DNA of 64,000 nucleotides from Physcia stellaris (GCA_018902385.1 JABSSW010000001.1:1488001-1552000); one strand, 5' to 3'. Shown: positions 46,595 to 58,072, numbered from the stretch's first letter. Numbers and translations are program-made. Notes: generated by a model not told the origin, from the letters alone.

Positions 46595-47080
46595 TCATAG
46601 TTTGTTCTTGATTGACTTTTGATTAAAATTATTGAATTTGAATTTCTTATCATTTTCACTGTTGTTATTGTTGTTTGTTTTGTTTTTTTTGTTGAACTGT
46701 TTTTCATTGTTGATAAAATTCTCATCATTTCGTTTGCGCTTGTTTGAGTCATCGTGAATATAATTTTCGATGATTTTCTGCTTGTTGTGTAAACTATCTT
46801 GATAATCAGCGTTCTCGATTTTCTTGAAACGATTCAAAATTTCGATTTTAGTATGCATATCACGTTTTTTTGCAAAAAAACGTTTGTGTTTCGATAGCAA
46901 TTCTCGAACGAAATTCTGCAGTTTTTTTTTGTTGTTGAATTTCAGATTCGAAATGAATTGTGTCATTAAAGAAATTCGATGAACATCATAGTTCATGATT
47001 GATTGTTTAGCATGTTGTTTATAATTCAAATATTTATCATAAATGTTTTTCATTCTAGTAAATGCTTTTTGAACGTTCAA
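46595..47080 (-). pseudogene. gag relic of the gypsy element
   Basis: A Lys/Asn-rich frame with gag-like helices (MNYDVHRISLMTQFISNL) followed by a basic, Asn-rich tail. No intact CCHC knuckle is visible; cysteines may have been lost by mutation. Position just inside the 5' LTR fits gag. Confidence 0.6.
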
Positions 47081-47586
47081 TTTCAGAAACTTTTTATAGT
47101 CGATTCAAATACGCTTTTTATTCGAATTCGCAGTGATTTCTGTTTCTCATAACATATGTGAATGTGTCTTTTTTTTCAAAAAGATTTCGACATACACGAA
47201 TTTGACGTCGTTCGAATTCATTGCAAAACGATCGCATTGATTGATTTTGAATTGACTTTTCATGAATTTGATGTAAAACATTCATTCGACATAGAATTTC
47301 TCAATATAGAACGCAAACGTTTGCTCGATGATTTTGATGTGATAAAATTTGTCATTGCGAGAAGTTGTTGAAGCAGAGAAAGATTGCATCGTGATTTGAA
47401 TACGTTTAATGACTAAATTCATTTGTTGTCGATTATAAATTTTTCATTCGATTTGATTTGCTGTTCGGTCAAATTTTGACAAAACGTTTTCGCTGTCGAA
47501 CAAAAAAGAAAAAATACGTGAAATCATGAATGATATTTAACTTATACACGAATGATGTTAATCGTGAGTTATTGTAGTTATTAGAA

Positions 47587-47901
47587 TGTAAAACGTATGA
47601 ACATCAAAGATGTATAGTGTAGCGAAAAATAGTATTGCTCGTAAATTAATAATTGCAAAATTAATTATTTTACAAAAAATTGATTATATACACGTTTTGC
47701 TAAATGCAACGTACACATCAACTGTCGCATATGCGCAAATATCGATGCGTTAATCGCTGTTGCGCTGATTCTATTAATATGACGAAATTGCTTGTTTCAT
47801 GATATAATCGATTTGATGTTTCGAATTTGCAAAATCTGAATTCTTGACAATCGAAATGCGATTCGCACTTTTTGCAGATTTTGAATCTTGAGTTTTTTAC
47901 A
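47587..47901 (-). repeat. LTR (5' LTR in element orientation), 315 bp
   Basis: Partner of 41350-41664; same length, TG..CA ends, about 90% identity. Confidence 0.95.
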
Positions 47902-47949
47902 AACATTTGTTGTATCAAATCGTACGTTTTTTGCTCACGATGTCTCGCA

Positions 47950-49300
47950 ACAAAAAATTCAATCAAACAACGATTGAAATCGTCGAATCTCAATTTACTC
48001 AAAATCGTATCAAACGATTTTCGAAAATCGTGATTTCTATTGTTGAGTGATTCAATCGACGAAATTTCAAAACTGATCGATGCGATAATGTCAATTATTA
48101 TTTGAAGAAAATCAAAATAAAAAATGCGAAACGATGCTTCGATGAATTGAATTTGAAAATCGTATTTTCTGAAATCATTTCGCAGAAGCTCGTTGAAAAG
48201 CTTGCTCATATGATGAATATGTTCAAAAATCAAAAAAACAAAGTCGATTTCACGAATTGAAATATTGATTTTGATGATCATAATCAGTCATCGCAAAATC
48301 AAAAACATATTGTTGAAACGTTTATCATTAAATCAATCATTTTAAATAAAATTTCTTGATATTACGAATTCGAAAAAATCATGAATGAAAAATCGAACGT
48401 CATTTCGATTTTTTTTTTGAATTTGAACAATCGAATCGACGAAATTTCAAATTCGTTGATTCAAACGATGAAACAATCGAAAAAAACAACGACAACGATA
48501 TCGAGAACGACGTCGTTGATGATATCGATAAGAAATTGACTTGAAATTTTATTCAATCAAAAAAAAATTCTGTTTCGATCGCAATATCTGACGAAATCGA
48601 TGAAAAAATCAACATCGAAATGCAAATGAAAATTCGAATTGAGCGCGAAATTCAAACGAAAATTCAAAAATTGATTGTTCGTTTCGAATTCAACGATGCG
48701 CAATTGACAAAAAACGTGAATGAAAACTCTATTAATTCTCACGATTTAATTCACGATAGCTTTTCTTTTTTTGTTGCTCAAACATTTGTATTCAAAACGA
48801 CGAAACTCGCAAAGAACGTCGTCATCTCAATCGTCAAAGTCGAATTCTCGAAATTCTCTGTTCTCGTCAAAATCTCTGTTTCAGCTTTTGTCGCTGTTTC
48901 TGCATCGAGCAAAATTTCTGTCAAAATTTTTACTCAAGCGAAATTCTTCAAGAAATTCAAAAAACGCATCAAGAAAACATACGAGATTGAAAACGACAAC
49001 GAGCAAAAGCGCAACAAAAAAAAAACAAAATTCAATCAAAATCACGCTCGATCGTCGACGCGTTGATTGAAATCGAAAATAAACGAATCAAACTTGCATT
49101 GATTCAAAGTGAAACGAAATTGCGAAAACGTTAATTGCAATTGAATCGCGAGACGTTTCAACGCGATCGAAAAATCAGAAAACAAAATCAACAACACGAA
49201 AAACGCATGTTTCAAATGCGTATACAATTGATCGCGATGAAAAGCAAAAGAAATGAGAAAAAAAAAAATCTGCATATTTCTTTTTCGATAATCAGAATTT
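47950..49300 (+). pseudogene. possible second ORF of the Harbinger-like element (DNA-binding, coiled-coil)
   Basis: Harbinger elements carry a second gene for a Myb/SANT-like protein. Plus-strand frames here (for example around 48620-49066, Lys/Ser/Glu-rich) are compatible with such a gene after heavy mutation, but no diagnostic Trp residues survive. Weak call, made mainly from position. Confidence 0.3.
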
Positions 49301-50149
49301 GAATGATTATTATTCAATGCAATAAAAAACATCGAAAATTTGCATTGAATTACATAAACGTGTGTTTTTGCTTTTATTGCAAAAATCGAAAAATTGATTC
49401 AGATTGCGAAATTTCAATACAGTTTTTATCGTTGAAATCGATATTTCAATTTGCGAATTACATCGCGTTTCAATCGTTTTAATATTAATAGTTTGCGATT
49501 TTTATACACATAATTAATTATTTTGTTAATTTGATACATTCGAAATTCATCGTTGTCGCTGTACACGTCGTCGTTGTTGTTGTTGATGATTTGATTATGA
49601 TGAATTGCACATTTCTGAAAAACTTTAAGAAATTTTTTAAATTTCGCAATAATTTTATTGTCAAGAAACGTTAAATCTTGTAATGAAACATCATCACTTT
49701 TTTGTTAAAAAAGATTTAAGATTTTTGATGAGAAAAATTTAAAAAACAACGTTAAATGCAACTGTTACACGATTTTTTTTTTTATGTTATTCGATCGCAA
49801 TCGATTTTCGTGAAATTTTCGACATTTTTTCTCTTTCGTTTTTCGCATTAAATCGATTTCAATATCAATTTCAATTCGTTCATTTCTGTAATAAAAACTT
49901 CGAAACATACACTGATTACGTATTTTAGTCAGATTTCGATTTTAAAAAATCGTTGAAATTTTTATTCCGAACACGATATTTTTCAAAATCTTTTTTTTAT
50001 TCAAATCAATACGCGTTTGTTTCGTCTGAATTATCAACAAATTTTCGTCATGTTTTTTTTTTTCTTTTCAGTTCATCAGTCGTTCTCGATGTTTCAAATA
50101 TCGCTCAATGTTAAAAGAATGTTGTGAAAAACGACGCAAACGATGATTC

Positions 50150-50966
50150 ATTGAATCATGTATTCGTATTGTTTTTCGTTGAATAAACAAAAACGAAATT
50201 CGATCAAATTGTTTCAACGATTTTTCAACATATCAAACGCGTGTTCGATATCGATTCGAATGCTCGATAATTTGCGATTGAATTTCTTGTTGACGAATTT
50301 GAAAGCGACAGAATTTTTGTACGAAAAAATAAAATGATCGCAACATGCGTACGCATTGTTTGCAAAAATATATTCGTTATTTGCGAAATACTTCGTGAAT
50401 CGTTTATTGAGTGAAAAAGACGCAAAGATTCGAGCGTCATGTTGAAAATTGAGTCAATCGTTGAGCATGTACGTAAACATCTTGTTGAAATCGCAAATCG
50501 CTAACAAATTCATGACATAACGTTTTTTTCGATTGAAGAAATGTTCGTCGTCGTATTTGTTATCAAATTTTTTATTCAATACAATGTCTGTATCATTCGT
50601 TTTATTTACACAATCAATGAAATTTGCACGCGCGTCATTTTTCATGTTTTCAAATCTTTTTTTGTTGACATTCGATCATTTCACAAATTCGTCTTTCTTT
50701 TTGCAAAAAGCAAACACTATACGTTTCGTACAATTGTGAATATGATTTTCGAATACATCTCATAAAATAGCGCAACTCTGAAAATCATCATCAATTTCGT
50801 GATGATTCAATCGATGCAATGCAATGATCAATTGATGTTTGACAAAGATTTGAACGTTGTTCGTATCGCTGAAATGAAAAACGAAATCGTTTTCAATGAG
50901 ATCAAACATTTGTTTGAAAATTTTTTTATTCATACGCAAAATCTTGCGAAATCGTTTGTCGTTCAA
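50150..50966 (-). pseudogene. DDE_Tnp_4 (PIF/Harbinger) transposase relic
   Basis: Minus-strand fragments keep FRKILRMNKKIFKQMFDLIE (N-terminal conserved helix), EHFFNRKKRYVMNLLAICD (central DDE_Tnp_4 block) and, further on, a frame-broken match to the region after the second Asp. Multiple stops and frame breaks make it inactive. The location next to the right terminal repeat fits the outer element. Confidence 0.65.
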
Positions 50967-51406
50967 CTGAAAAAATATCGTGATGATTCAATTGAATTTC
51001 GATATAACGATGCTTCGAAGCGTCAAATATCGTTGCTCTTTAATGTCGTAATAAAGAGTTAGTTATCGCATTGCAACAAAAAAAATGAAATTTTCAACGA
51101 CAATTGTAATTATAAATTGTCATCAAAAATTTCGACGAAATTTATATTTCTCACTACGACGAGACATGAAAAACAAAATGTTTCGATTTTACAACAACAA
51201 CAACAACGCGTACGTGAATGAAAAGAAAACGAATAAATCGTTTGAATTTGACACGTCAAAAGATTTTTAATGTTGTTACTATACTTCTTATTGACTAGCA
51301 TGACAAAACATACAAAAAATCTGTTTCATGGAGCCCTCACGGCCGAAGAAAGCCATATGAGCCATATGATTCCTTGCAGTACATATGGGACGGAAGTTAA
51401 ATTGCT

Positions 51407-51430
51407 CGAAAAAAGAGGCTTTGAGTACCC
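51407..51430 (-). repeat. right terminal inverted repeat of the Harbinger-like element
   Basis: Reads GAGGCTTTGAGTACCC at the very end, followed directly by TAA. Confidence 0.8.
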
Positions 51431-51663
51431 TAATTTAAATTAGGTTACTACCCAGCCTCAGGTTCTTCTTCCGTGCATGAACGATGCGTCGCCAAGCCCC
51501 GAAAAGTTTAAATACCAATACCATCTTATACATTTTGTCGAAAGTGAGTGGTCTATGCAATTTTTGAGTCCGGCAGTCTATTGTTCGTCGTCGTTTGGCT
51601 TACAATCTCGCATTTGCTTGGAAAACCTCGGCCATTCGTTGGTTAGAGTCCCAAACCTATGTC
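51431..51663. other. flank of the transposon, 3' side of the Zn2Cys6 gene
   Basis: Normal base composition resumes at once after the terminal repeat; no gene seen. Confidence 0.4.
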
Positions 51664-52902
51664 CTATGGCGACTCGCAAATTATGCGACTAGGCCAAGCC
51701 ATCCATTCCTCCCAGTGGTGTCCAGTATGCTCTCTGACGGCCTTGATCAGAGTGCTACCGGAATCACCAACCGCCCATGACCTCCGATAAAAATGCAGGA
51801 GAACACCGTAATATGCAAGGATAATGAGAGCTTCAGGACGACGTTCTTTCATTAATCCGATATAATCATCTGGTAATTGAGCAGGCCATCCCATGAGCCA
51901 CTGGATCGTTGTAGGTTGCTCTGTTGGTGCTTGCGAAGCTGCAAAGGTCCAGTGCAAACGGTCCACCACCCTTTCATACGCCTTGATTGATGCAGGACCA
52001 AGGTCCGCGGTTTTCGCAAGAGATGTCAGCCGGCGACATTCCTCGGGGATGTTGTATGGTTCGTTCGGTTGCGGAACGTCGAGCAAAGGCTTCAGCTCTG
52101 ATTCTTTGAGATATTGCCACCAATCTGAAATTACCACATGGCGTACACTATGCATAAGGCTGACGCAGCTAATGAAATGTTCCAGGTGTTCCCCAAAGCC
52201 GATTCCCCTCGTACGTGATCGGTCTGCGAGAACGTGTACAGGAAGAAGGGATGAGAAGAGAAGGACTGCAGCACAATTTGAAGAATCGACTTTCCTCTGG
52301 GCTGCGGTGAAGCCGTTAAGGGCACGACTTTGGAGCTCTGTCGCATGGGTATAGTAATGCGATTGTCTTTCGGGTCTACATTGGGCTAAGTGTAGTGCCG
52401 CAATTGCAAGTATTTCATACAATAAAAATGGAAAGGACAATCCAATCTGAACCGCAGTCGACTGCCAGAGTAGCTGCTTGGCTGGCTCGAGTGTCATCGT
52501 CTTATATGTGACGGTGCAAAAGTGGTGCATCAGCTCCATGTGACTCAAATTCAGGAACGGGTCCTCCGCCAGTAATGGCCCTGGCAAAGAAGCTTCTCTT
52601 GATAATTGGTCAACGCCGTCACGGCTATAGGGAGTAGAAGCTGGTGATCTATCCTCAGCCTGACCCTGGGTGACTGCGGTGGCGCCTACAACGCTGTTTG
52701 GCCTAGATATTGGCCCAATGGCATAGCTGCAATGTAATTTCGCTGTCAGGCAGTTGACACACTGTGGTCGGGTTTCATCACACTGCCATCTCGACGTTAG
52801 CGGGCCGCAAAGGCACATTGTGCTTTTCTTCTGTACCTTGACGTGACGTCTCTTGCAGTTGATACAACCATATCTTGACTTTTTGTGGGGTTTACGCAAC
52901 AT
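51664..52902 (-). CDS. Zn2Cys6 transcription factor
   Basis: Proposed exons (minus) 52902-52837 and 52782-51664, 394 aa. The binuclear cluster reads GCINCKRRHVK, then after the intron CDETRPQCVNCLTAKLHC, giving C-x2-C-x6-C-x5-C-x2-C-x6-C. The 54-nt intron (52783-52836) lies exactly between the second and third Cys. It has no stop, is a multiple of three and contains a GCTAACG branch site; if retained it would add 18 residues and break the cluster. The middle and C-terminal region resemble the fungal_TF 'DUF3468-like' family (LSHMELMHHF, LHLAQCRPERQSHYYTHA, then WLMGWP). Nuclear regulator; target unknown. It lies 230 bp from the transposon edge. Confidence 0.85.
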   Translation of the reverse strand: MLRKPHKKSRYGCINCKRRHVKVQKKSTMCLCGPLTSRWQCDETRPQCVNCLTAKLHCSYAIGPISRPNSVVGATAVTQGQAEDRSPASTPYSRDGVDQLSREASLPGPLLAEDPFLNLSHMELMHHFCTVTYKTMTLEPAKQLLWQSTAVQIGLSFPFLLYEILAIAALHLAQCRPERQSHYYTHATELQSRALNGFTAAQRKVDSSNCAAVLLFSSLLPVHVLADRSRTRGIGFGEHLEHFISCVSLMHSVRHVVISDWWQYLKESELKPLLDVPQPNEPYNIPEECRRLTSLAKTADLGPASIKAYERVVDRLHWTFAASQAPTEQPTTIQWLMGWPAQLPDDYIGLMKERRPEALIILAYYGVLLHFYRRSWAVGDSGSTLIKAVREHTGHHWEEWMAWPSRIICESP

Positions 52903-55447
52903 GATGTTACCAGAGAGACATCAGTGAGCGTATGTCCATCTCACAGCTCGTGAAGGCTAATAAAAGCAGTTGGTAAGGTCGCATCTACGTTCTATATCTC
53001 AACGACGAAAAGTGAATCTGTGAGTCAACAAATCTAGAGGCTCTGTGCCTTCCCATGTCAGAGAAACACCACCATGAACTATTGCATCGCAGGAGCACTG
53101 ATATCCTCGACTGCCCTACTTTTAAGTATCCTGATGTCGATTGCCAATTGAAACGACCTTTATCTCCGGGCCAGAAAGTGTCGGATTGATTTTTAAGACG
53201 CCCACATCAGCTTCAGCTGGTACGCTCAGTTCATTTAGCGTCAACGAGGCTCGAATCAAGGGCGTGCTACTATCAAGGTACATAGCATTAGCTGAGTCTG
53301 ATGAAGCGTTCAGCACTGTATCTGTCGGCGACTGCGCCTCATGTGGCGAGCTTCAGATGACGTAATAGCCCGTCGGCTTCAAGATTTGTCGCGTTGAGAA
53401 GAGCACAGGTCAAGTCTTGTCAGATGTCGCACCAGCACATATCTCGTCCCATAGCTCCTCTTGCTAGATGAGATGCCGGGTCAGAACATCCACCATGGCG
53501 ACAGTTCGGAATTATTGACCTAATAAAACGACAATCCCGAGCGTGAAGTTTGGGAAGACGAAGTCAATCCTGCCCAGAGGGCCAAGGAAAGCCACCGGAC
53601 TATGAAAGGTGACAACCTTCGTATTGATATTAATTGGACAAGCTGGGCTCGGTCAAGTGCAGGTGTTTCTCGTTAAGTCTCAAAATGCATTTCGAGCGGC
53701 CGACCATCAAGTATCAACCGCGATCAATGACATTTTGGGCCGTGTCATCCCAAAGAAACTGGCTTCAAGTTCTTTTCTGAGGACGGAGATCCATCGTCGT
53801 AGCAGTAATTGAATCTTTCCATGTCTCCGTTTCTAAAATGGTTTACGGCATGCCTGAAGGCTATTGGAAATCGTGGTATCGAGCCAGATCCCAACACGAG
53901 CGTAATGGTTGTCGCAGAGACTATCATTGTCAACCTACCGAATTCCGCACAGGTAGACTGTGCCCAGGCTTTAAGCACCAGTGTATATTTGATCTGGCAG
54001 CATTGTTATGGGCGATGCCGAGAAATTGACTGCTCTATCGCTTAGCGCCAGCATATCTGTTGCTCCTCCTTGCGTGATCAACAAGAGGGTCAAAATCCTG
54101 CACTGGCTCCAATTTGCTTAAGGGCAGCAGCAACTGATGACAGAAGAGGGGGCATCCAAATCCGTTTGTACGCCATCTCAGTAGCCATCTTTCGTGCGCC
54201 ACAGCGCACCCAATCTGAGCTGTGCGACGATTGACCGGCAGCTTTTCCATCCGATCTTGGGGCTCCAGGTGAGTGGCAGTCGCGGGAGAGCCCCTCTGCC
54301 CTTGACCGAGCTGGGGCAGATTCTGGCCATTTCCTTCCGCCAACACTGCTAGGTGAGCGTTTTAGCCTCCGATAATGCGGGAGAAAGCAAGCAGAATTGC
54401 ATGGCCACGCTATGGAACATCGATGAACCCTCGATATCCTGAATATCTCTGCTGTGGACCCTGAGCTATAGATCAAAGGCATTTGACACAGCAATTACTC
54501 TATCCCTTCCTCTCGAAACCGAAGCACTTTCCTCGATTTCTTAACTCTTCTATGTTGATACACGAGCTCTCTCTCTTCTTCTTTCTGCAATCCCGCAGTA
54601 GAGCACGTAAGACGTAAGGTGCAGTATCAATTTTCGTAGTTTCGACTCCCCTTCCAGCTCCTACCTTAGTCTTTATTCAGTGCTAAGGACAAAGCATCTT
54701 GACTCCCCCTTCCTTATCAAATCGCGTGTTTTTGGCGCATTCGTGCGGCAGTGTTGCTGATGGCGCAATTTTATCTTTGGATTTGCGTTTTCTTGCGTGC
54801 TATTTGTATCAAGTTCGTAGCCGAGAGCGGAGAGCGGAGAAGAGAGAGAGGGGTTTAGCTAGTCTACTGCACGGCGGATGAAGTTGGGTATATATATGGG
54901 CTCAACTACTAGATCATAGTACAGAAGATGGGATCATAATACAGAAGATAGAACCGTAATATAGAAGATTGGGAGCGAAGAGGGATGTTGATTGGCCTGA
55001 GGCGTGGACTAAACCTTGGAAGAAGGAAGGGACAGGGCTGAGTGTTGCGGTTTCGGCATAGCTGAACTGATTTGAGGTGCATCTACTATCTTGGGTTTAC
55101 AGCACATGTGTACTCTTACGCTGCACTTATTCAGAATTCACAAAGGACGCACAAAGATGCCAATGCAAAAGGTTGATCCTGGCTTTGTTAGAACCTACTT
55201 CACCAGGTGTTTTATTCTACAATTTGACCAGAGAAGCAAACACATCCTGAAGCGGCATAAGCCGCCGGCAAGACTCCAGAGAAGCCCATAGTAAACAAAG
55301 CACAGCAGAAGGAACCCAGATCCCCACCATCCACTACCTTTACCAGCCTTTCCGAACTCCGTTATCGTTTATGCCGCTAGAACGCAAGAAGAGCCTCGGA
55401 CTGAACGATTGGGGATAAGGAGGGTCCTGGGATTTGCGCGAGGGCTT
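52903..55447. other. gene-poor stretch, possible relics
   Basis: Several plus-strand frames (53141-53365, 53609-53812, 53809-54045) overlap in different frames with no splice pattern or domain that I know. They could be remnants of one decayed gene. The right end is the 3' flank of the Seb1-like gene. Confidence 0.35.
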
Positions 55448-58072
55448 TCACATGGAGCCTGGTGGTGGAGGTTGAGAAAAATTTGCCCCGGGCGGCATGA
55501 TGAATCCAGGAAACATTGGCATTCCGTTTGGCATGCCGCCTGGCATCCCGTTTGGCATTCCATTCGGCATCCCATTTGGCATGGGAGGAAACTGGAATCC
55601 AAAGCCGGGAACAGGCGGAGGAACAGCCATCGGAGCGTTGTTGTGCTCAGGCTGACGGTAGCGGTCCTGTCCACCGGGAGCAGGGCCAAACCCATCACGG
55701 CTGGACCGAGGGCCAGAGTTGCCGCCCCTGTCGGTTTGCATGCGTCGGCTGATAGCTGCTATGGTGTCAGTAGTTGCGTTGATCGTGACTGAAAAGCTCG
55801 AGCTACCTTTCGATGAGACGCCTGCACCAATCTCAATATCCGGTTCCTCAACGACGAGACCACCTTCGATCGGCTTGCCGCCGGTGCCACCATATTCGGC
55901 AGTAAGCATCCATTTACGATCGGCATCTGTAAGTCGTTCTATGGGTATTTTGCTGATGCCTGTATGGTAATCGCTGCAATCGCGGGGTCCGAATCCAACA
56001 CCCCAACGTGTCTGTCTAATTGTCAGATATTTTGTGTACTAAATAATGACACACCAGTACTCACTCTGAGCTGCATGTCGGTGGATTTGAAAGTTTCCAT
56101 TCCGTCTTTGGCTCGCTGTGCGTCCACACGGGTTAACATCTTCACAAAGGCGTGGCGTTTGTCCACATTCACGATGCATGTTTGCACCACTCCAAAGCGC
56201 GAGAAGATCTCCCGCAGCACCTCTTCCGAGGACCTGCAAAAACTTCAGCTTTTGTTAGATTCGCCTTGCTTTTACGTTAACTTACGTGACTCCTCCGACA
56301 AATAGTGTTCTACTTAATACTAGGTATATGTAAGCACGGAAGATTGTTAGAACAGACAGATTCGGCTTACCCTGGATCCTGTCATTGCCAAGCGAGTAGT
56401 CATACTCTATCAATTTAGGTCCTGGTGGAGGCAGACCATTACCCTGACGACTAGGACTTATGCTTCTTCGGAAGCGATCTGGGCTTCGCTGGCGGTAGCC
56501 ATCTCCTCGACCTCGACCGCCACCACCACGCCCAAAGTTTCCGCGCCCTGCGTCGTACTCCCCGTACACAGGGCTATCTCGACGGCGACGAGGACTCGCA
56601 TCACGACGGTTCTCCCAGGCACGAGGTGAGCGAGATCGAGCACGCGTGTTTCTACTTTGACCTGGAGGAGATCGCATGTACTGGTCATTGTATCCGTTTT
56701 GGTCACGTGACTGATCATTGCCATACCCTTGACTCTGCTGCCAACCCGGCTGTTGAGCCGTAAAAGTGTTACTCGGCGGCGGAGGGAGATTCCCACCGTT
56801 GGCCATCAACATCGTCAACGCAGTTACTAATTGGTCCTGCGGTACCCCCTGAGATTGAAGGTATTGCAAAAGTGCCACTTGCTGCTGCACATCCGGAAGC
56901 CCCTGGGCTGCCGCAGGTGCACCATGCGCGTTCGGCTGCTCATTCGACGACACCGCTGGGTTTTGCGTAGAGCTTGGGGTACTACTAGCACCAGGAAACT
57001 GCACGGCACCATTGGCAGTTTGAGGGACGCCTACAGCCTGATTTAGAGGTACGCTAGGGTTTTGGTTTACGGACGATGGCACGTTTTGCGCGTAGTTATT
57101 CTGTGGATTTGTTACATTACTTGAACTAGCCTGCGGCGTCACTCCAGACGCTGCAGTATTCGTCTTAGCCATGTCTGCAAGAGCTTTCAGTATGGCGGAA
57201 GTGTCCTTTGTTGGTGCTGCAGCGGGTGCCGGCTGCTCTTTCGCTTGTTGAATGTTCAGAGGGGGAGTCCCAGGAGGTGTGTTGGATGCAACAGCTACAG
57301 AAAAGTCTAAAGTATCAGAAGCCATGTTTACGTGAAGAGTGATCACAGAGATAGATTTAGCGCATAGGATGTCTTACCATTTTGAACCGGGGCGGTCAAC
57401 TTCTCCTTGAAATTTGCGATCATGGGAGCTGGGAAAGTGCTCCCACGCTCCCAAATATCAACCAGTTTCTTGATCTTGTCCTAATACGCATAAAACCTGT
57501 GAGTCTACGCCTCACACAGATACGGGGAGGAAGATAGCCATCTTTTACAAAGCCAGACCATCGTGGCGGTAATGATATACGGCGAGTACGCGCATGTTCT
57601 TGGAGAAAGACGTTCTTGACTAGCCATCAATATAAGCGTACCTTTTGAGCCTCAGGGGCATTATTTATGATATCAGTCATGATCGATGGCAATAGTTCAG
57701 TTACGTGATTTACGCCAGCAGCATATGTGCCGTCAGTCGCACCAGGGCCGGGAGTTTGCCCGGCTTTGCGTGCATGTTCCAACCACTGGCGAGTTACAGA
57801 GTCTACAACATAGAGTACGCCCAGCTTGTGTGTCCCTGGTGCTTTTTTGAAGTGGGTGTAGACCTTCTGGATAAGGACGGATTCGGACTACTCAGGGAAC
57901 AGTCGTTAGTAAAGATCTGCATATTGGGAGAGACGGGTGTAGCCAGACATACCTGTATATTGGTGACACAGAGCGAGGTTATACTGCCAATCTTTGATCC
58001 TGTTACTCCGGGAGCCTTGAGGGCCAGCATCGACTGGAGATTGGCATCGAGTTCCGCCACGCAAGAGGACAT
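55448..58072 (-). CDS. Seb1/Nrd1-like RNA-binding transcription terminator (CID + RRM)
   Basis: Proposed exons (minus) 58072-57953, 57887-57642, 57480-57378, 57294-56371, 56319-56286, 56233-56065, 56011-55807 and 55758-55448; 703 aa with all phases consistent. The N-terminal CTD-interacting domain (about residues 1-155; VLIQKVYTHFKKAP, GVLYVVDSVTRQW) binds phosphorylated RNA polymerase II tails. A Gln/Asn/Pro-rich linker, an Arg/Ser and RGG-like part (FGRGGGGRGRGDG) and the RRM (TLFVGGVT, then CIVNVDKRHAFVKM) follow. The C-terminus has NGMP repeats. The family acts in the nucleus in termination and RNA surveillance. One intron (55759-55806, 48 nt) has no stop and keeps frame. The start ATG 58072 directly precedes the CID. 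Divergent to citrate synthase with a 659-bp shared promoter. Confidence 0.9.

Larger units (their letters stand above)
41350..47901 (-). mobile_element. Ty3/gypsy LTR retrotransposon, mutated, nested
   Basis: 6,552 bp with two 315-bp LTRs, both starting TG and ending CA. Flanks GACAT (41345-41349) and AACAT (47902-47906) form a 5-bp target duplication with one G/A change. Relics on the minus strand run gag, protease, reverse transcriptase, RNase H, integrase, the order of Ty3/gypsy elements; the 5' LTR in element orientation is the right one. All genes carry many stops and altered catalytic residues, so the copy is dead. Confidence 0.92.
41001..51430. mobile_element. PIF/Harbinger-like DNA transposon, interrupted and mutated
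   Basis: Terminal inverted repeats start GGGTACTCAAAGCCTC at both ends (41001 onward; 51430 backward); 24 bp with one mismatch, then looser similarity including TCCCATATG. The flanks TAG (40998-41000) and TAA (51431-51433) fit a 3-bp target duplication with one G/A change. Removing the inserted retrotransposon leaves about 3.9 kb, normal for this superfamily. A DDE_Tnp_4-like transposase relic lies on the minus strand near the right end. The interior is very AT-rich with CC and GG almost absent, while the outer about 100 bp at the right end keep normal composition. Confidence 0.75.

Noticed and set aside
47718-48281. A 187-codon minus-strand frame crossing the right LTR border
   Set aside because: It spans the junction of two elements, so it cannot be an original gene; stop-poor AT-rich DNA explains it.
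49560-51230. Short GTT and CAA runs taken as possible CRISPR-like or satellite arrays
   Set aside because: They are plain trinucleotide runs in AT-rich mutated transposon DNA without regular spacers.
57295-57346. An ATG (start MASDTLDFS) just before exon 4 of the Seb1-like gene as a gene start
   Set aside because: It lies inside an intron; the CID exons upstream join in phase and are needed for a complete protein.
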